From Chloroflexota bacterium (GTDB lineage Bacteria; Chloroflexota; UBA6077; JACCZL01), in the NCBI GenBank assembly GCA_020850535.1, contig JADZEM010000219.1:1-64000 (forward strand): a DNA stretch of 64,000 bases, given 5' to 3'. This document shows positions 51,017 through 59,866 of this stretch, piece by piece. The notes under the pieces are model-generated. The model searched no databases. It saw nothing but the letters and a program-made list of their open reading frames with translations, and was not told where the DNA came from. The translations under genes and the position numbers were made by a program. Position 1 is the stretch's first letter, and each line of letters starts with the position of its first letter.

Positions 51017-52492
51017 CTACCGGCCGACCGTGAACTTCGCGGCGTTGTCGTTCCAGTCGTGGACCTTGCCCCAGCCCGGGGTGAACACGCCCACCTTGAC
51101 GGTGTACTCGCCTGGGGCGGCGCTCGGCGGCACGGCGAAGATCGTGGTGAACGCCTTGGTCTCGCCAGGGCCGAACGACTGGTTGTCGAACGCCTGCTGG
51201 TGCACCTTCTCGCCGGCCGGGCTGTAGATCTCGACGTCCACCAGCACGCGAATCCCCGCCGTGGACGTCACCTTCACGTCTACGGGGAGCCGGCCGCCCG
51301 GCGCGATCCGCGACTGCGCCGCGAACGCCGAGGAGTTGAAGCCGAGACGCTGGGTTGGCGGGGCTGGAGACGGCGGCAGCGCGGCCGTCACCCGGGGGCC
51401 GAGATCGTCGTGCTTGCCCGCGAAGATACGGACCGAGTTCCAGTCGATATCCAGCTTGTCGAAGGTGGACTCTGGGTAGAGCGACCACGCCCACGCGCCG
51501 GCGTACCCCTTGGAGTAGAAGTCTTCCAGGCGGATGTGCGGCGCTTCGACATCCGACCCGAGGTAGAACTCGCCGATCACCAGCGGCCCGTCAAGACCGT
51601 GCTTGCGGCGGACGTCCTCGTAGGTGGTGCAGAGGGCGCACCAGTCGCCGGGCTGCATGTAGTCGTACCAGTGGGCCTGGTAGTAGTCGAGGCCGAGGCC
51701 CTTGATCATCGGCAGGCCGTCGAGCATGGCCATCCCGACCGTCGCCAGGGCTTTCGAGTTGGCATGAATCGAGTTGACCACCTCGCGGACCGTCTCGCGC
51801 ATCGACGACTCGGAGACCTTCTCCTTCCAGACGTCGAAGTCTGGCTCGTTGAAGACCTCCCAGGACATCACGCGGGGGTTGTCGGCGTAACGCGCGAAGA
51901 GCGGCCCGAGCACGTTCGCCAGCTGCCGCCGCTGGGCGGGATCGTTCAGCCAGGACTGGGGCAGGTGCGACGGCGCGGAGAACAGCACGAAGACGTAGGT
52001 GATGTCGTTGGCCTCGGCCAGCTCCAGGGCGGCGTCGAAATCCTGGTAGATGGCCGGGTTCAGCCCGGTCGGCATGCCGGAGCCGTCGCGCTCGATCTGC
52101 CAGGCGTCGCCCTCGAAGGTCCACCAGCGGACGACGTTGACGCCGTTAGCCTTGGCATTGGCAAGGCGGTCGTTGATGCTGGCGCGCGAGTCCGGCGAGC
52201 TGACGCCATCCCCACTGCCACCGCCGAAGTCGCGGCCCCACTTGGCCCAGGCCATGTTCGCCCCGAGCAGGTACCAGTCCTGGCCCTGCCAGGAGATGCG
52301 GCTGCCGGGCGGCAACGCGGCGGCAGAACGCGCGGCAGTCGGAGCACCTGGGGCGCTGGCCTGGAGCGCCGGCGCGGCCTGCGCGGCGCTGGCCCGGAGG
52401 GCCGGCACGACGTCTGGCGTGTTGGCGTGGGCGGCCGGCGCCAGCGGCGCAAGCCCGACGAGGAGCAGCAGAGCAACTATCGCACGACGCAT
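51017..52492 (-). CDS. Secreted GH5-like glycoside hydrolase with C-terminal beta domain
   Basis: A 491-residue exported enzyme. A signal peptide (MRRAIVALLLLVGLAPLAPA) is followed by an Ala-rich linker and a TIM barrel. The acid/base Glu lies in SWEVFNEPDFD (about 215) and the probable nucleophile Glu in LVIGEFYLG (about 307), both at clan-A positions, as in mannanases and cellulases. A CARDB or Ig-like domain (about 385-491, SRIAPGGRLPVDVKVTSTAG) follows and may bind polysaccharide. Substrate (mannan, cellulose or other) is not certain. I chose the ATG at 52492 because the signal begins there. Confidence 0.85.
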   Translation of the reverse strand: MRRAIVALLLLVGLAPLAPAAHANTPDVVPALRASAAQAAPALQASAPGAPTAARSAAALPPGSRISWQGQDWYLLGANMAWAKWGRDFGGGSGDGVSSPDSRASINDRLANAKANGVNVVRWWTFEGDAWQIERDGSGMPTGLNPAIYQDFDAALELAEANDITYVFVLFSAPSHLPQSWLNDPAQRRQLANVLGPLFARYADNPRVMSWEVFNEPDFDVWKEKVSESSMRETVREVVNSIHANSKALATVGMAMLDGLPMIKGLGLDYYQAHWYDYMQPGDWCALCTTYEDVRRKHGLDGPLVIGEFYLGSDVEAPHIRLEDFYSKGYAGAWAWSLYPESTFDKLDIDWNSVRIFAGKHDDLGPRVTAALPPSPAPPTQRLGFNSSAFAAQSRIAPGGRLPVDVKVTSTAGIRVLVDVEIYSPAGEKVHQQAFDNQSFGPGETKAFTTIFAVPPSAAPGEYTVKVGVFTPGWGKVHDWNDNAAKFTVGR

Positions 52493-52758
52493 GAGCAGTG
52501 CATCTCGACCTTCCCACCGAGCGGGTGACTGGCGCGAGCCTCGTAGCGCGGGGACGTGTCCCCCGCCCATTTCCATCGTCTCGGGCGCGGGATGTACCGC
52601 CGCACGATGGGGACGGACATCTTGCCGCCTTGTTAAACGCCAGAGAGCGGCAGACGGTCACACAATCTCGGGCCGGCCCCGGAAATCCGCACACACGGCG
52701 GCGCCGACGCTCGGTGTCGGGATGGGCGCCCAATTGACGGGCGCCCTCAGGAACGACA

Positions 52759-52790
52759 GAGGCCCGCTCCCAGGATCGGGAACGGGCCTC
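52759..52790 (-). terminator. Hairpin terminator after AhpD-like gene
   Basis: GAGGCCCG (52759-52766) pairs with CGGGCCTC (52783-52790), with an inner TCCC/GGGA pair. It lies 36 bp beyond the stop of the minus-strand AhpD-like gene and before the GH5-like gene. The flank is not strongly T-rich. Confidence 0.6.
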
Positions 52791-52825
52791 GGCGGGTCAG
52801 TTGACAGGCTGGAGGGTAGGCAGAC

Positions 52826-54010
52826 TCAGGACTCCGGAACCCACGGCTCCCCGAGCGTCAGCATCAGCCGGTTCGCCCAGCTGAAGAACGACGCCGCCTG
52901 CGCGATGTCCAGGATCTCAAGCTCGGCCAGCCCCAGCGACCGCAGCTTCTCGACCTGGGCCGTCGTCGCGGCGGACGGCGTGCGCGCCAGCTCGACCGCG
53001 AAGTTCACCTCCGCCGTCCAGCGGTCGTCCAACCCGAGATCGATGCCCGGGCCAACGCCCTTGTCCAACAGCCGGTCCACATCCTCCTCGCGCTTGCTGA
53101 GCTGGGCCGAGAGCCGCGCATGGACCGACGCGCAGTAGATGCAGCCATTCAGCCGAGAGGTCGCCGCCGCCGCCAGCTCGCGCTCGGGGCGCGGCGCGCC
53201 GCCGTGGGTGTAGAAGATGCCGAGGTCGGTGGCCGTCCGCTCGGTCAGCACGTCGGCGTCGAGCGCCAGCAGCCGGAAGTACGGCGAGTTGCCGCGCCGC
53301 CCCTCCAACGCCGCCGCCTGCTTCGGCGAGGCGTCGGCCATGTCCAGCGGCTCCAGCCAGGGCGTCCACTCCAATTGCGCCCGCGTGAAGACTGGCGGGC
53401 TGTTCAGCTTGCCGGGCCGCACGATGGTCGCGGGGGGCAGCGTGCCGGGGGTCGCAGCGGCGGCCGGCGGGCCGGCCGGGATGTCGCTGAGCGGGCCGCT
53501 CGTGCCGCCGATCAGCTTGAGCGCCGTGATGACGCGGACCTGGAAGCTCACGAAGGCGATGATCTGCGAGAGCACCACGATCTCGACCGTCGCGAGGCCG
53601 GCATCGGCCAGCAGCTGGAGATGGTCGGAGGTCGCATCGACCGGGTGCCGCGAGAGCAGCTCGGCGTGGCGCAACGCCGCCCGCAGCCGCGCCGGCACCG
53701 ACGCGCGCACCTGGCTGTACGAGCGGGCCGCCGTCACGATCTCCGGGCCGCCGCCGGACGCCACCAGCCGCGCCTCGTAGTGGGCGGCGGCCTCGGTGGC
53801 CGCGTGGATCGACGCCACGCGCAGGGCGATGGCGAACCGCTCGACCGGGCTCAGCCCGACCGGCTCCGCAGGATCGAAGAGGGCGGTGTAGCTGCCCTGG
53901 GCGTGCTCGGTGGCCTCCGGGCGCTGGGCGCGCAGCTCGGCGATGGCAGAGCCGGGCGCGACGCCGGCAAGGGCGCTGATGATGTCAGTGGCAACAGGGG
54001 CTGCGGTCAT
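52826..54010 (-). CDS. AhpD/carboxymuconolactone decarboxylase-like two-domain protein
   Basis: A 394-residue protein with two related AhpD/CMD-like helical domains. The C-terminal domain carries the redox motif NGCIYCASVHARLSAQL (CxxC followed by His, about residues 287-303), as in alkylhydroperoxidase D, which would cycle disulfide and thiol. The N-terminal domain lacks the CxxC. The linker (about 178-205) is Ala/Pro-rich. It likely acts in peroxide or aldehyde defence in the cytoplasm. The gene stands alone; the hairpin downstream would end its transcript. Confidence 0.85.
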   Translation of the reverse strand: MTAAPVATDIISALAGVAPGSAIAELRAQRPEATEHAQGSYTALFDPAEPVGLSPVERFAIALRVASIHAATEAAAHYEARLVASGGGPEIVTAARSYSQVRASVPARLRAALRHAELLSRHPVDATSDHLQLLADAGLATVEIVVLSQIIAFVSFQVRVITALKLIGGTSGPLSDIPAGPPAAAATPGTLPPATIVRPGKLNSPPVFTRAQLEWTPWLEPLDMADASPKQAAALEGRRGNSPYFRLLALDADVLTERTATDLGIFYTHGGAPRPERELAAAATSRLNGCIYCASVHARLSAQLSKREEDVDRLLDKGVGPGIDLGLDDRWTAEVNFAVELARTPSAATTAQVEKLRSLGLAELEILDIAQAASFFSWANRLMLTLGEPWVPES

Positions 54011-54151
54011 GGACCCTCCTCACTGGGCTCTCGGTTCAGGGTTGAGCGTGCTTCCCCAGGCTCAACGCCGCTGGGCACAGAATCATTCCCGAGTTTGCCG
54101 ATTCGGTGGCACGGCATTGTACGTTACGCGGGCGCTCCGGCGGGCAGGCCG

Positions 54152-54649
54152 TCAGCTCACGCGGATGCCGCAGTAGCCGCAGTAACGCGCGTTTGCCGGC
54201 AATTGCCGGCCGCAGGTGCGGCAGACGATCGTGTCGGCGGCGGCGGAGGCCCGCGGCTCGAGATACGCCCGCGGCTCGGGATACGCCCGCGGCTGCGGCG
54301 GCCGGGCGCTCCGGGCTGCCCGGGCCTCGGCAACCACCCGCTCGACCATCGACCAGTCACCCGGCGGCTGGTCGACCGCCACGCACGCAGGCTCGTCCAG
54401 GTAGCCGGCTGAGGCCAGTGCGCCGCACTGCGCCATCGAGACGGTCGGGCCGCCGGCGATCGGATACCCGCGCTGGCGGCTCGCCTCCTCGTGCTCGCGC
54501 TCGACCTGCTGCAGCAGCGCCACGACGCCCGCCGCGTCGCTCAGCCCCTGCGCGGAGAGGCAGCGCGCCCAGCGCAGCAGCTCGTACTGCTCGGCGGAGG
54601 ACTCGCCGCTGCCCACCAGCGACTCGACGTTCGTCGGCAAACGCACCAT
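54152..54649 (-). CDS. Zinc-ribbon domain protein
   Basis: A 165-residue protein. The N-terminal part is helical (EQYELLRWARCLSAQGLSDA, and an EREHEEASRQRGY segment). A low-complexity segment made of PRAYPEP/PRAYLEP/PRAS repeats (about 118-135; encoded by an 18-bp tandem repeat at about 54252-54297) joins it to a C-terminal zinc ribbon CRTCGRQLPANARYCGYCG, with four Cys in two CxxC pairs. No catalytic residues are visible; it may act as an adaptor. It sits 47 bp after the Lon gene on the same strand. Confidence 0.75.
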   Translation of the reverse strand: MVRLPTNVESLVGSGESSAEQYELLRWARCLSAQGLSDAAGVVALLQQVEREHEEASRQRGYPIAGGPTVSMAQCGALASAGYLDEPACVAVDQPPGDWSMVERVVAEARAARSARPPQPRAYPEPRAYLEPRASAAADTIVCRTCGRQLPANARYCGYCGIRVS

Positions 54650-54696
54650 CAGCTCATCTCCGCCCTCGGCCGGTCACCACCGCGCGGGGCCAACCG

Positions 54697-57600
54697 CTAC
54701 CGCCCGGCCCGGCCGGCTTGCGCCGCGCCGCGCGCCCGACGCGGTGTCCCCGACTGAGGTTTCGCCGGCTGCTGTTTCGCCGGCTGCAGCGCGTGCTGCA
54801 GCACGTCCTCGGCGGTGTCCACGAAGACCGTCTCCAGCTCGTCACGCAGCTCGGGCGGCACGTCCTCCAGGTAGTCGCGCTCGTTCTGGCGCGGCAGCAG
54901 CAGCGTCTTGATGCCGGCCCGGTGCGCGGCCAGCACCTTCTCCTTGACCCCGCCGATGGGCAACACCTTCCCGCGCAGGGTCAGCTCGCCGGTCATGGCC
55001 AGGTCCGAGCGAACCGGGCGGCCGGTCGCCAGCGAGGCCAGGGCCGTCAACATCGTCACTCCTGCTGACGGTCCATCCTTCGGGATCGCCCCGGCCGGCA
55101 CGTGCAGGTGGATGGTGGCATCCTCGAAGACCCGGCCGTCCAGCCCGGCGCACGGCGGCGCGGCCTGCCCCGCCGGCTCCGACGCGCCGCCCCTACCAGT
55201 ACGGGCCTTCCCGTTCTCGCCCTTGCCGTTTGCGGAGCTGACGGCCGGGCCGGCCAGCGCGCTGCCGTAGGCCCGCACGTAGGAGAGCGCCGCCTGGGCG
55301 CTCTCGCGCATCACGTCGCCCAGCATACCGGTCAGGATTAGCTGCTCGGACTTGCTGGGGATGCAGGTCGCCTCGACAAACAGCACGTCGCCGCCGACGG
55401 GCGTCCAGGCGAGGCCGGTCGCCACGCCGGGCCGCTGGGTCCGCTCGGCCACCTCATCCACGAAGCGGGGCCGGCCGAGGTACTTGACCACCTCGTCTGG
55501 CGTCAGGTTGACCGGCTCGGTGCGCCCCTCGGCGATCTCCCGCGCCACCTTGCGGCAAAGCGTGGCGATCTCCCGGTCGAGGTTCCGGACGCCGGCCTCG
55601 CGGGTGTAGCCTCGGATCACCGTCCGCAGGGCCTCGTCCTCGAACGACAGCTCCTCCGGGCGCAGACCGTGGGCGGCCAGCTGCTTCGGCACGAGGTACG
55701 TTCGCCCGATCTGCACCTTCTCAGCGTCGGTGTACCCCGACAGCTGGAGCACCTCCATCCGGTCACGCAGGGGAGCCGGAATCGTGTCGAGCGTGTTGGC
55801 CGTCGTCAGGAAGAGCACCTGCGAGAGGTCGAACCCGACATTCAGATAATTGTCAGTAAAGCTGTTATTCTGGGCCGGGTCCAGCACTTCCAGCAGCGCC
55901 GACGAGGGGTCGCCCCGCCAGTCCGCGCCGACCTTGTCGATCTCGTCCAGCATGAAGACGGGATCGCGGGCCTCGGCGCGGCGGATCGCCTGGATGATCC
56001 GCCCGGGCAGCGCGCCGATGTAGGTGCGACGGTGGCCCCGGATCTCAGCCTCGTCGTGGACGCCGCCGAGCGAGATCCGCACGAATTTCCGGCCCAGCGC
56101 CCGCGCAATCGACTGCCCGAGGCTGGTCTTCCCGACGCCCGGCGGCCCCACGAAGCAGAGGATCGGCTCGCGGGCCACGCGGTCCGTGGGCGTCTCGGAC
56201 TGGGTGTTCGGCCCAGGAGTCTCGGCGCTGCCATCCGCGACCACCTCGGCGGCGCGGGCCAGACGGTCCTGGCGCAGCTTCTTGACCGCGAGGTACTCGA
56301 GGATGCGGTCCTTGATCTTCTCCAGGTCGTAGTGGTCCTCGTCGAGGATCGTACGGGCCTTCGGCACGTCGATCTCGCCGCCGGTCAGGCGGTTCCAGGG
56401 CAGGCTGGCCATCCAGTCCAGGTAGGTCCGGATGATGCCGTGCTCCGGCGAGGCTGGCGGGACGTTCTGGAGCCGGTTCAGCTCGCGCTCGGCCTCGCGG
56501 CGGGCCTCCTCGGGCAGGCCAGCCGCGTCGATGCGCTGGCGCAGCTCGGACGGGTCGCCGCTCTGATCCTCCTCGCCAAGCTCGCGGCGGATGGCCCGCA
56601 GCTGCTCGCGCAGGAAGTACTCCCGCTGAGCCTTCGTCATCCGCTCGCGGGTCTCGGTGGTGATCTTCTGGCCCAGCTCGCGGATCGCCAGCTCGTGCTG
56701 GAGCAGTTCGACCAGCCGCCGCAACTTGGCGTCGAGCACGTCCTGTTCGAGCAGCTCCTGGCGAACCGTCCCCGAGAGCGGCGCCGTCGAGGCGACGAGG
56801 TACACCAGTTGGCGGGGATCTTCGAGCGCCTCGGCGGCCGGCATGATCTCGCTCGGCAGCTCGTCCACCAGCGGGATCAGCCGGCGAAACAGGTCGAGCA
56901 CGGCCCGGCGCAGCCCCTGCGTCTCGACGCCCGAAGACGGCGTCTCCTTCGAGACGGCGACCTCGGCCTTGAGGTACGGCTCGGTCTGCACGAACGTGCC
57001 GAGACGCACCCGCTCGACGCCCTGAATCATCAACCGGATTGTACCGTCAGGAGCACGGACCATTTGATGGATCACGCCGGCCGTGCCGATACTGTGAAGG
57101 TCGTCCGGCCCGGCGTTCTCGACGGCGTCCGAGGTCTGCGCCACCAGCGCGACAAGCCGGTCGCCGCGCATCACGTCGTCGATGAGCTTGATGGAGCGCT
57201 CCTGCCCGACGAACAGCGGCATGACGGCCAGCGGGAAGACGACCGTCCCGCCGCGCAACGGCAGGATCGGCAGGATGCCTGGGATGACCGGGCTGCTCGG
57301 CGAAGGGCCGTCGCCAGTGGCCACCTCCACGGCCGGCCCGGATTCGGCGGGCGCATCCTCATCGCCGGCGTAGGTGGCCTCACCGTCGCGGGCCTCGCCG
57401 TAGCGGGCGACAGGCCGCGCGTCGCCGGCCTGGGCGTTCGCCTGGGGAGCATCGGCGTCGGTCCGGGCCGCATCGGCGTCGGTCCGGGCCGCATCGGCGT
57501 CCATCTGGGACACATCGGCTCGCCGCCGGCTGCCGGCCGTCGCACGGCTGCCGTTCGTCGCACGGGTACCGGACGGCTTGCGCCTCCTGGGTGCGTCTGG

Positions 57601-57708
57601 CTGTGCGCCCTCGGCGGCTGGCTGTTGTTGCTGCTGCTCCGCGGGCTTCCGGGCCCGGCGCGCCCGGGCTGGCCGCGTCTGCTCCGACTCCGGTCGTTCA
57701 GGATCCAT
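54697..57708 (-). CDS. lon: ATP-dependent protease Lon (extended form)
   Basis: A 1003-residue Lon, about 200 longer than usual. The extension (1 to about 140) is low-complexity with QQQQQ and DADAART repeats. The N-terminal substrate domain starts at about 141 (ILPILPLRGGTVVFPLAVMP). Walker A is GPPGVGKTS (about 515-525) and Walker B lies in VFMLDEIDKVG. The protease domain has the catalytic Ser in PKDGPSAGV (about 880) and Lys in GGVKEKVLAA (about 922). Insertions occur before Walker A (about 490-508, SAETPGPNTQSETPT) and between the ATPase and protease parts (about 812-845, Gly/Lys/Asn/Ala-rich). Its start overlaps the hsp20 stop by 11 bp. It degrades damaged or regulatory proteins. Confidence 0.93.
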   Translation of the reverse strand: MDPERPESEQTRPARARRARKPAEQQQQQPAAEGAQPDAPRRRKPSGTRATNGSRATAGSRRRADVSQMDADAARTDADAARTDADAPQANAQAGDARPVARYGEARDGEATYAGDEDAPAESGPAVEVATGDGPSPSSPVIPGILPILPLRGGTVVFPLAVMPLFVGQERSIKLIDDVMRGDRLVALVAQTSDAVENAGPDDLHSIGTAGVIHQMVRAPDGTIRLMIQGVERVRLGTFVQTEPYLKAEVAVSKETPSSGVETQGLRRAVLDLFRRLIPLVDELPSEIMPAAEALEDPRQLVYLVASTAPLSGTVRQELLEQDVLDAKLRRLVELLQHELAIRELGQKITTETRERMTKAQREYFLREQLRAIRRELGEEDQSGDPSELRQRIDAAGLPEEARREAERELNRLQNVPPASPEHGIIRTYLDWMASLPWNRLTGGEIDVPKARTILDEDHYDLEKIKDRILEYLAVKKLRQDRLARAAEVVADGSAETPGPNTQSETPTDRVAREPILCFVGPPGVGKTSLGQSIARALGRKFVRISLGGVHDEAEIRGHRRTYIGALPGRIIQAIRRAEARDPVFMLDEIDKVGADWRGDPSSALLEVLDPAQNNSFTDNYLNVGFDLSQVLFLTTANTLDTIPAPLRDRMEVLQLSGYTDAEKVQIGRTYLVPKQLAAHGLRPEELSFEDEALRTVIRGYTREAGVRNLDREIATLCRKVAREIAEGRTEPVNLTPDEVVKYLGRPRFVDEVAERTQRPGVATGLAWTPVGGDVLFVEATCIPSKSEQLILTGMLGDVMRESAQAALSYVRAYGSALAGPAVSSANGKGENGKARTGRGGASEPAGQAAPPCAGLDGRVFEDATIHLHVPAGAIPKDGPSAGVTMLTALASLATGRPVRSDLAMTGELTLRGKVLPIGGVKEKVLAAHRAGIKTLLLPRQNERDYLEDVPPELRDELETVFVDTAEDVLQHALQPAKQQPAKPQSGTPRRARGAAQAGRAGR
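57449..57501. repeat. 21-bp tandem repeat inside lon
   Basis: GCATCGGCGTCGGTCCGGGCC occurs twice in full (57449-57469, 57470-57490), followed by a partial third copy. It encodes the DADAART repeat in the N-terminal extension of Lon and could vary in number between strains. Confidence 0.85.
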
Positions 57709-58216
57709 GCTTATCTCTCTCTGTTCGGCGGCTCGCCTCCTGGCTGGCTGAACGGGCAACGTTCGCGTCGAGAGGCCGGCTGACGGGGATGGTGGTGGGG
57801 CGACTGGGGCTGACACGCTTCGGCAGGCGCAGCTCGAGCAGTCCGCGCTCGTAGCGGGCCTCGACGCCGTCGGGGTCGATGGTGCTCGGCAGCGGCAGCT
57901 CCAGGCGGACCTGTCCCTGCCGGATCTCGGCGGCGTGGTAGACGCCAGCGGCGTGGACCGCTGGCAGCCGCCGCTCACCCTCGACGATGAGGGCATCCTC
58001 GAAGAGCAGCACGTCCAGTTGCTCGTGATCGACGCCGGCCAGCTCGGCCAGCACGATGACCTCTGAAGCCGTCTCGATGATGTCCGTGGGGGGCCGCCAG
58101 GCCGGCTGACCCATGCTGACGCTGGCAGTGTGCGGCTGCCAGACGTCGGCGAGCGGTCGCGGGCGGCTGGCTGCCATGACGACCGCATAGCGGTAGCCCA
58201 GCCGGCGGTAACGCAT
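57698..58216 (-). CDS. Hsp20/alpha-crystallin small heat-shock protein
   Basis: A 172-residue chaperone. The alpha-crystallin domain spans about 45-145, with WRPPTDIIETASEVIVLAEL at its start and GVEARYERGLLELRLPKRV near the end, where YERGLLEL matches the A-x-x-x-n-GvL motif. It holds unfolding proteins without ATP. AGGAG is 8 bp before the ATG at 58216 (a GTG three codons earlier is also in frame). The stop lies inside the start of lon (11-bp overlap), so chaperone and protease are co-expressed. I see no CIRCE or HAIR element upstream. Confidence 0.92.
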   Translation of the reverse strand: MRYRRLGYRYAVVMAASRPRPLADVWQPHTASVSMGQPAWRPPTDIIETASEVIVLAELAGVDHEQLDVLLFEDALIVEGERRLPAVHAAGVYHAAEIRQGQVRLELPLPSTIDPDGVEARYERGLLELRLPKRVSPSRPTTIPVSRPLDANVARSASQEASRRTERDKHGS

Positions 58217-58342
58217 GGGGATCACTCCTGCGAGAAGGCAGATGGGCTGGCCAGTGGCATCCGGTGGCGTGTGATGCCAGGATATCGTGAGATGCTGGCA
58301 CGAATGATACCGTCCGATGCCCCTGCTGCTGCTGCGCCTTTG

Positions 58343-58559
58343 CAGAGCAATGGCATGATGTCGACATTGTGCTGCCGCGTCGGGGCTTGAAAGCCCCGCC
58401 TACCATCGTGCTGTCGCTTCGCGACGCCCCTGGCGTATCAGTCCCTGGCGTTCCCGGCGTCCGTCGCGCAGCGACGACGTGACTGTAGGCGGGAACTCCA
58501 GGCCCCGACCGCTCGTTTGATGGCGTTACGGGAACGCAAGCGACCGTGCAATCGTCCTG
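58343..58559 (-). mobile_element. MITE-like repeat, copy F (complete, older)
   Basis: A 217-bp copy in the same orientation as copy D. Its ends have diverged: CAGAGCAATGGCATGAT on the left and ACCGTGCAATCGTCCTG on the right. The hairpin GGGGCTTGAAAGCCCC (58382-58397) is intact, but the right one has changed to GGGAACTCCAGGCCCC. The greater number of differences suggests an older insertion. It lies in the 5' region of hsp20. Confidence 0.85.
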
Positions 58560-58673
58560 CGAGCCTCCCACCGACCCACTGCGTCCCTGCTGGCTGACGA
58601 ATATCTGCGAGATCCGGCTGGCCGGGGCGCATCGTCGCTACGACCGCACACCGTCTGACCAGGGAGCACCCCG

Positions 58674-58805
58674 ATGCACGCCTCCGCGACGCGGCGCTGT
58701 CTGAGGTTCCGGCTGGGCCACCTGTCCCTGGTGGAATGGCTGCTGGTGGCGCTCGGGCTGGCGCTGATCGTGGCCGGGCTGCCGGCGTTCGCTCCGCTCG
58801 GCTGA
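58674..58805 (+). CDS. 43-residue single-helix membrane peptide
   Basis: A very short gene. The product starts MHASATRRCLRFRLGHLSLV and then has one hydrophobic helix (EWLLVALGLALIVAGLPAFA), giving a positive-inside single-pass peptide. AGGGAG lies 7-8 bp before the ATG. Its stop is 63 bp from the end of the convergent permease gene. No family is recognised and the function is unknown; the ribosome site and clean membrane topology are the support. Confidence 0.5.
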   Translation: MHASATRRCLRFRLGHLSLVEWLLVALGLALIVAGLPAFAPLG

Positions 58806-58867
58806 GCGGGCCGTCGGGCCTGATTCGGGCTGCCGGACACGCCTCCGCGCTCCAACAGGATCGCCGC

Positions 58868-59866
58868 TCACCTCGGTCGCTGCGAGCGCGGGCTGAGGCG
58901 CGGGTCCAACGCGTCCCGCAGGGCGTCCCCCAGCAGGTAGAGGGCCAGGACCGTCAGGAAGATCAGTGCGCCCGGCCCCCAGACCAGCCAGGGCGCCCGT
59001 CCGAGCGCGCTGACGGCGTTCGTCAGCATGTTGCCCCACGAGGGGGTTGGCGGCATGATCCCCAGCCCCAGGAACGAGAGCGACGACTCGGCCAGGATCA
59101 TCGAGCCGACGTCGATGGCCGCCAGCGTCACCACCAGCGGCAGCAGGTTCGGCAGCAGGTGCCGCCGCATCAGCCGCCAGTCCGAGGCCCCGAGCGTCCG
59201 CGCCGCGCCGACGTACTCGCGGGTCCGCAGCGAGAGGGTCTGGCCGCGCACGAAGAGGGCGGCACTCGGCCAGGAGATCAGCCCCAGCACGGCCACCAGC
59301 ACCCACGGCCCCGGCTCGAACAGCACGGCGATCGTCAGCAACAGGAACAGCGACGGCGCCGACCGGATGGTGCTGGCGAGCCACTGGAGGGCGTCGTCCA
59401 GGCGGCCGCGGAAGTAGCCGGCCGCCAGCCCGACCAGCACGCCGAGGGTCAGATTGAGCGCCGCCGCCCCCAGCCCGACCGCCAGCGAGATCCGCGCAGC
59501 ATAGAGCAATCGCACGACCTGGCTGCGGCCAAGCTCGTCCGCCCCGAGCCACAGCGACGGCTGCCAGAGGTCCGGGCGGGCGTAGGCAGCACGGAGGTTC
59601 TGGGTCGTCGGGCCGACGCCGAAGAGCCAGGCGGACAGCACGTCGGCGGCGAGGCCGCCGACGGCCAGGAACGCCAGCACGGCGATGGAGGCGACGGCCA
59701 GCGGACTGGCGCAGAGCTGCCGCCAGACGCCGGGTCGGGGGCGGGCGGCGGGGAGGATCGAATCGAGACGGTCCCACTCGGGCCGGCGCAGGATGCGGGC
59801 GGGACGATGGATTGGCTCGCGGGGGGCGGGGGAGGCAGCACGGTCGTCTGGGTCGCGGAGGGCCAT
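58868..59866 (-). CDS. Dipeptide/oligopeptide ABC permease (DppC type)
   Basis: A 332-residue membrane permease with an N-terminal cytoplasmic stretch, then LAVASIAVLAFLAVGGLAAD, and further helices. LGADELGRSQVVRLLYAARI and EYVGAARTLGASDWRLMRRH (the EAA-like ATPase contact) are hallmarks of DppC/OppC. The start ATG overlaps the stop of the partner gene by 1 bp. It moves peptides, nickel or other solutes across the inner membrane. No DppD or DppF ATPase follows; the next genes are unrelated. Confidence 0.9.
   Translation of the reverse strand: MALRDPDDRAASPAPREPIHRPARILRRPEWDRLDSILPAARPRPGVWRQLCASPLAVASIAVLAFLAVGGLAADVLSAWLFGVGPTTQNLRAAYARPDLWQPSLWLGADELGRSQVVRLLYAARISLAVGLGAAALNLTLGVLVGLAAGYFRGRLDDALQWLASTIRSAPSLFLLLTIAVLFEPGPWVLVAVLGLISWPSAALFVRGQTLSLRTREYVGAARTLGASDWRLMRRHLLPNLLPLVVTLAAIDVGSMILAESSLSFLGLGIMPPTPSWGNMLTNAVSALGRAPWLVWGPGALIFLTVLALYLLGDALRDALDPRLSPRSQRPR

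Noticed and set aside
58226-58342. CIRCE or HspR/HAIR element before hsp20
   Set aside because: Neither inverted repeat consensus is present; only the MITE copy and a ribosome site were found.
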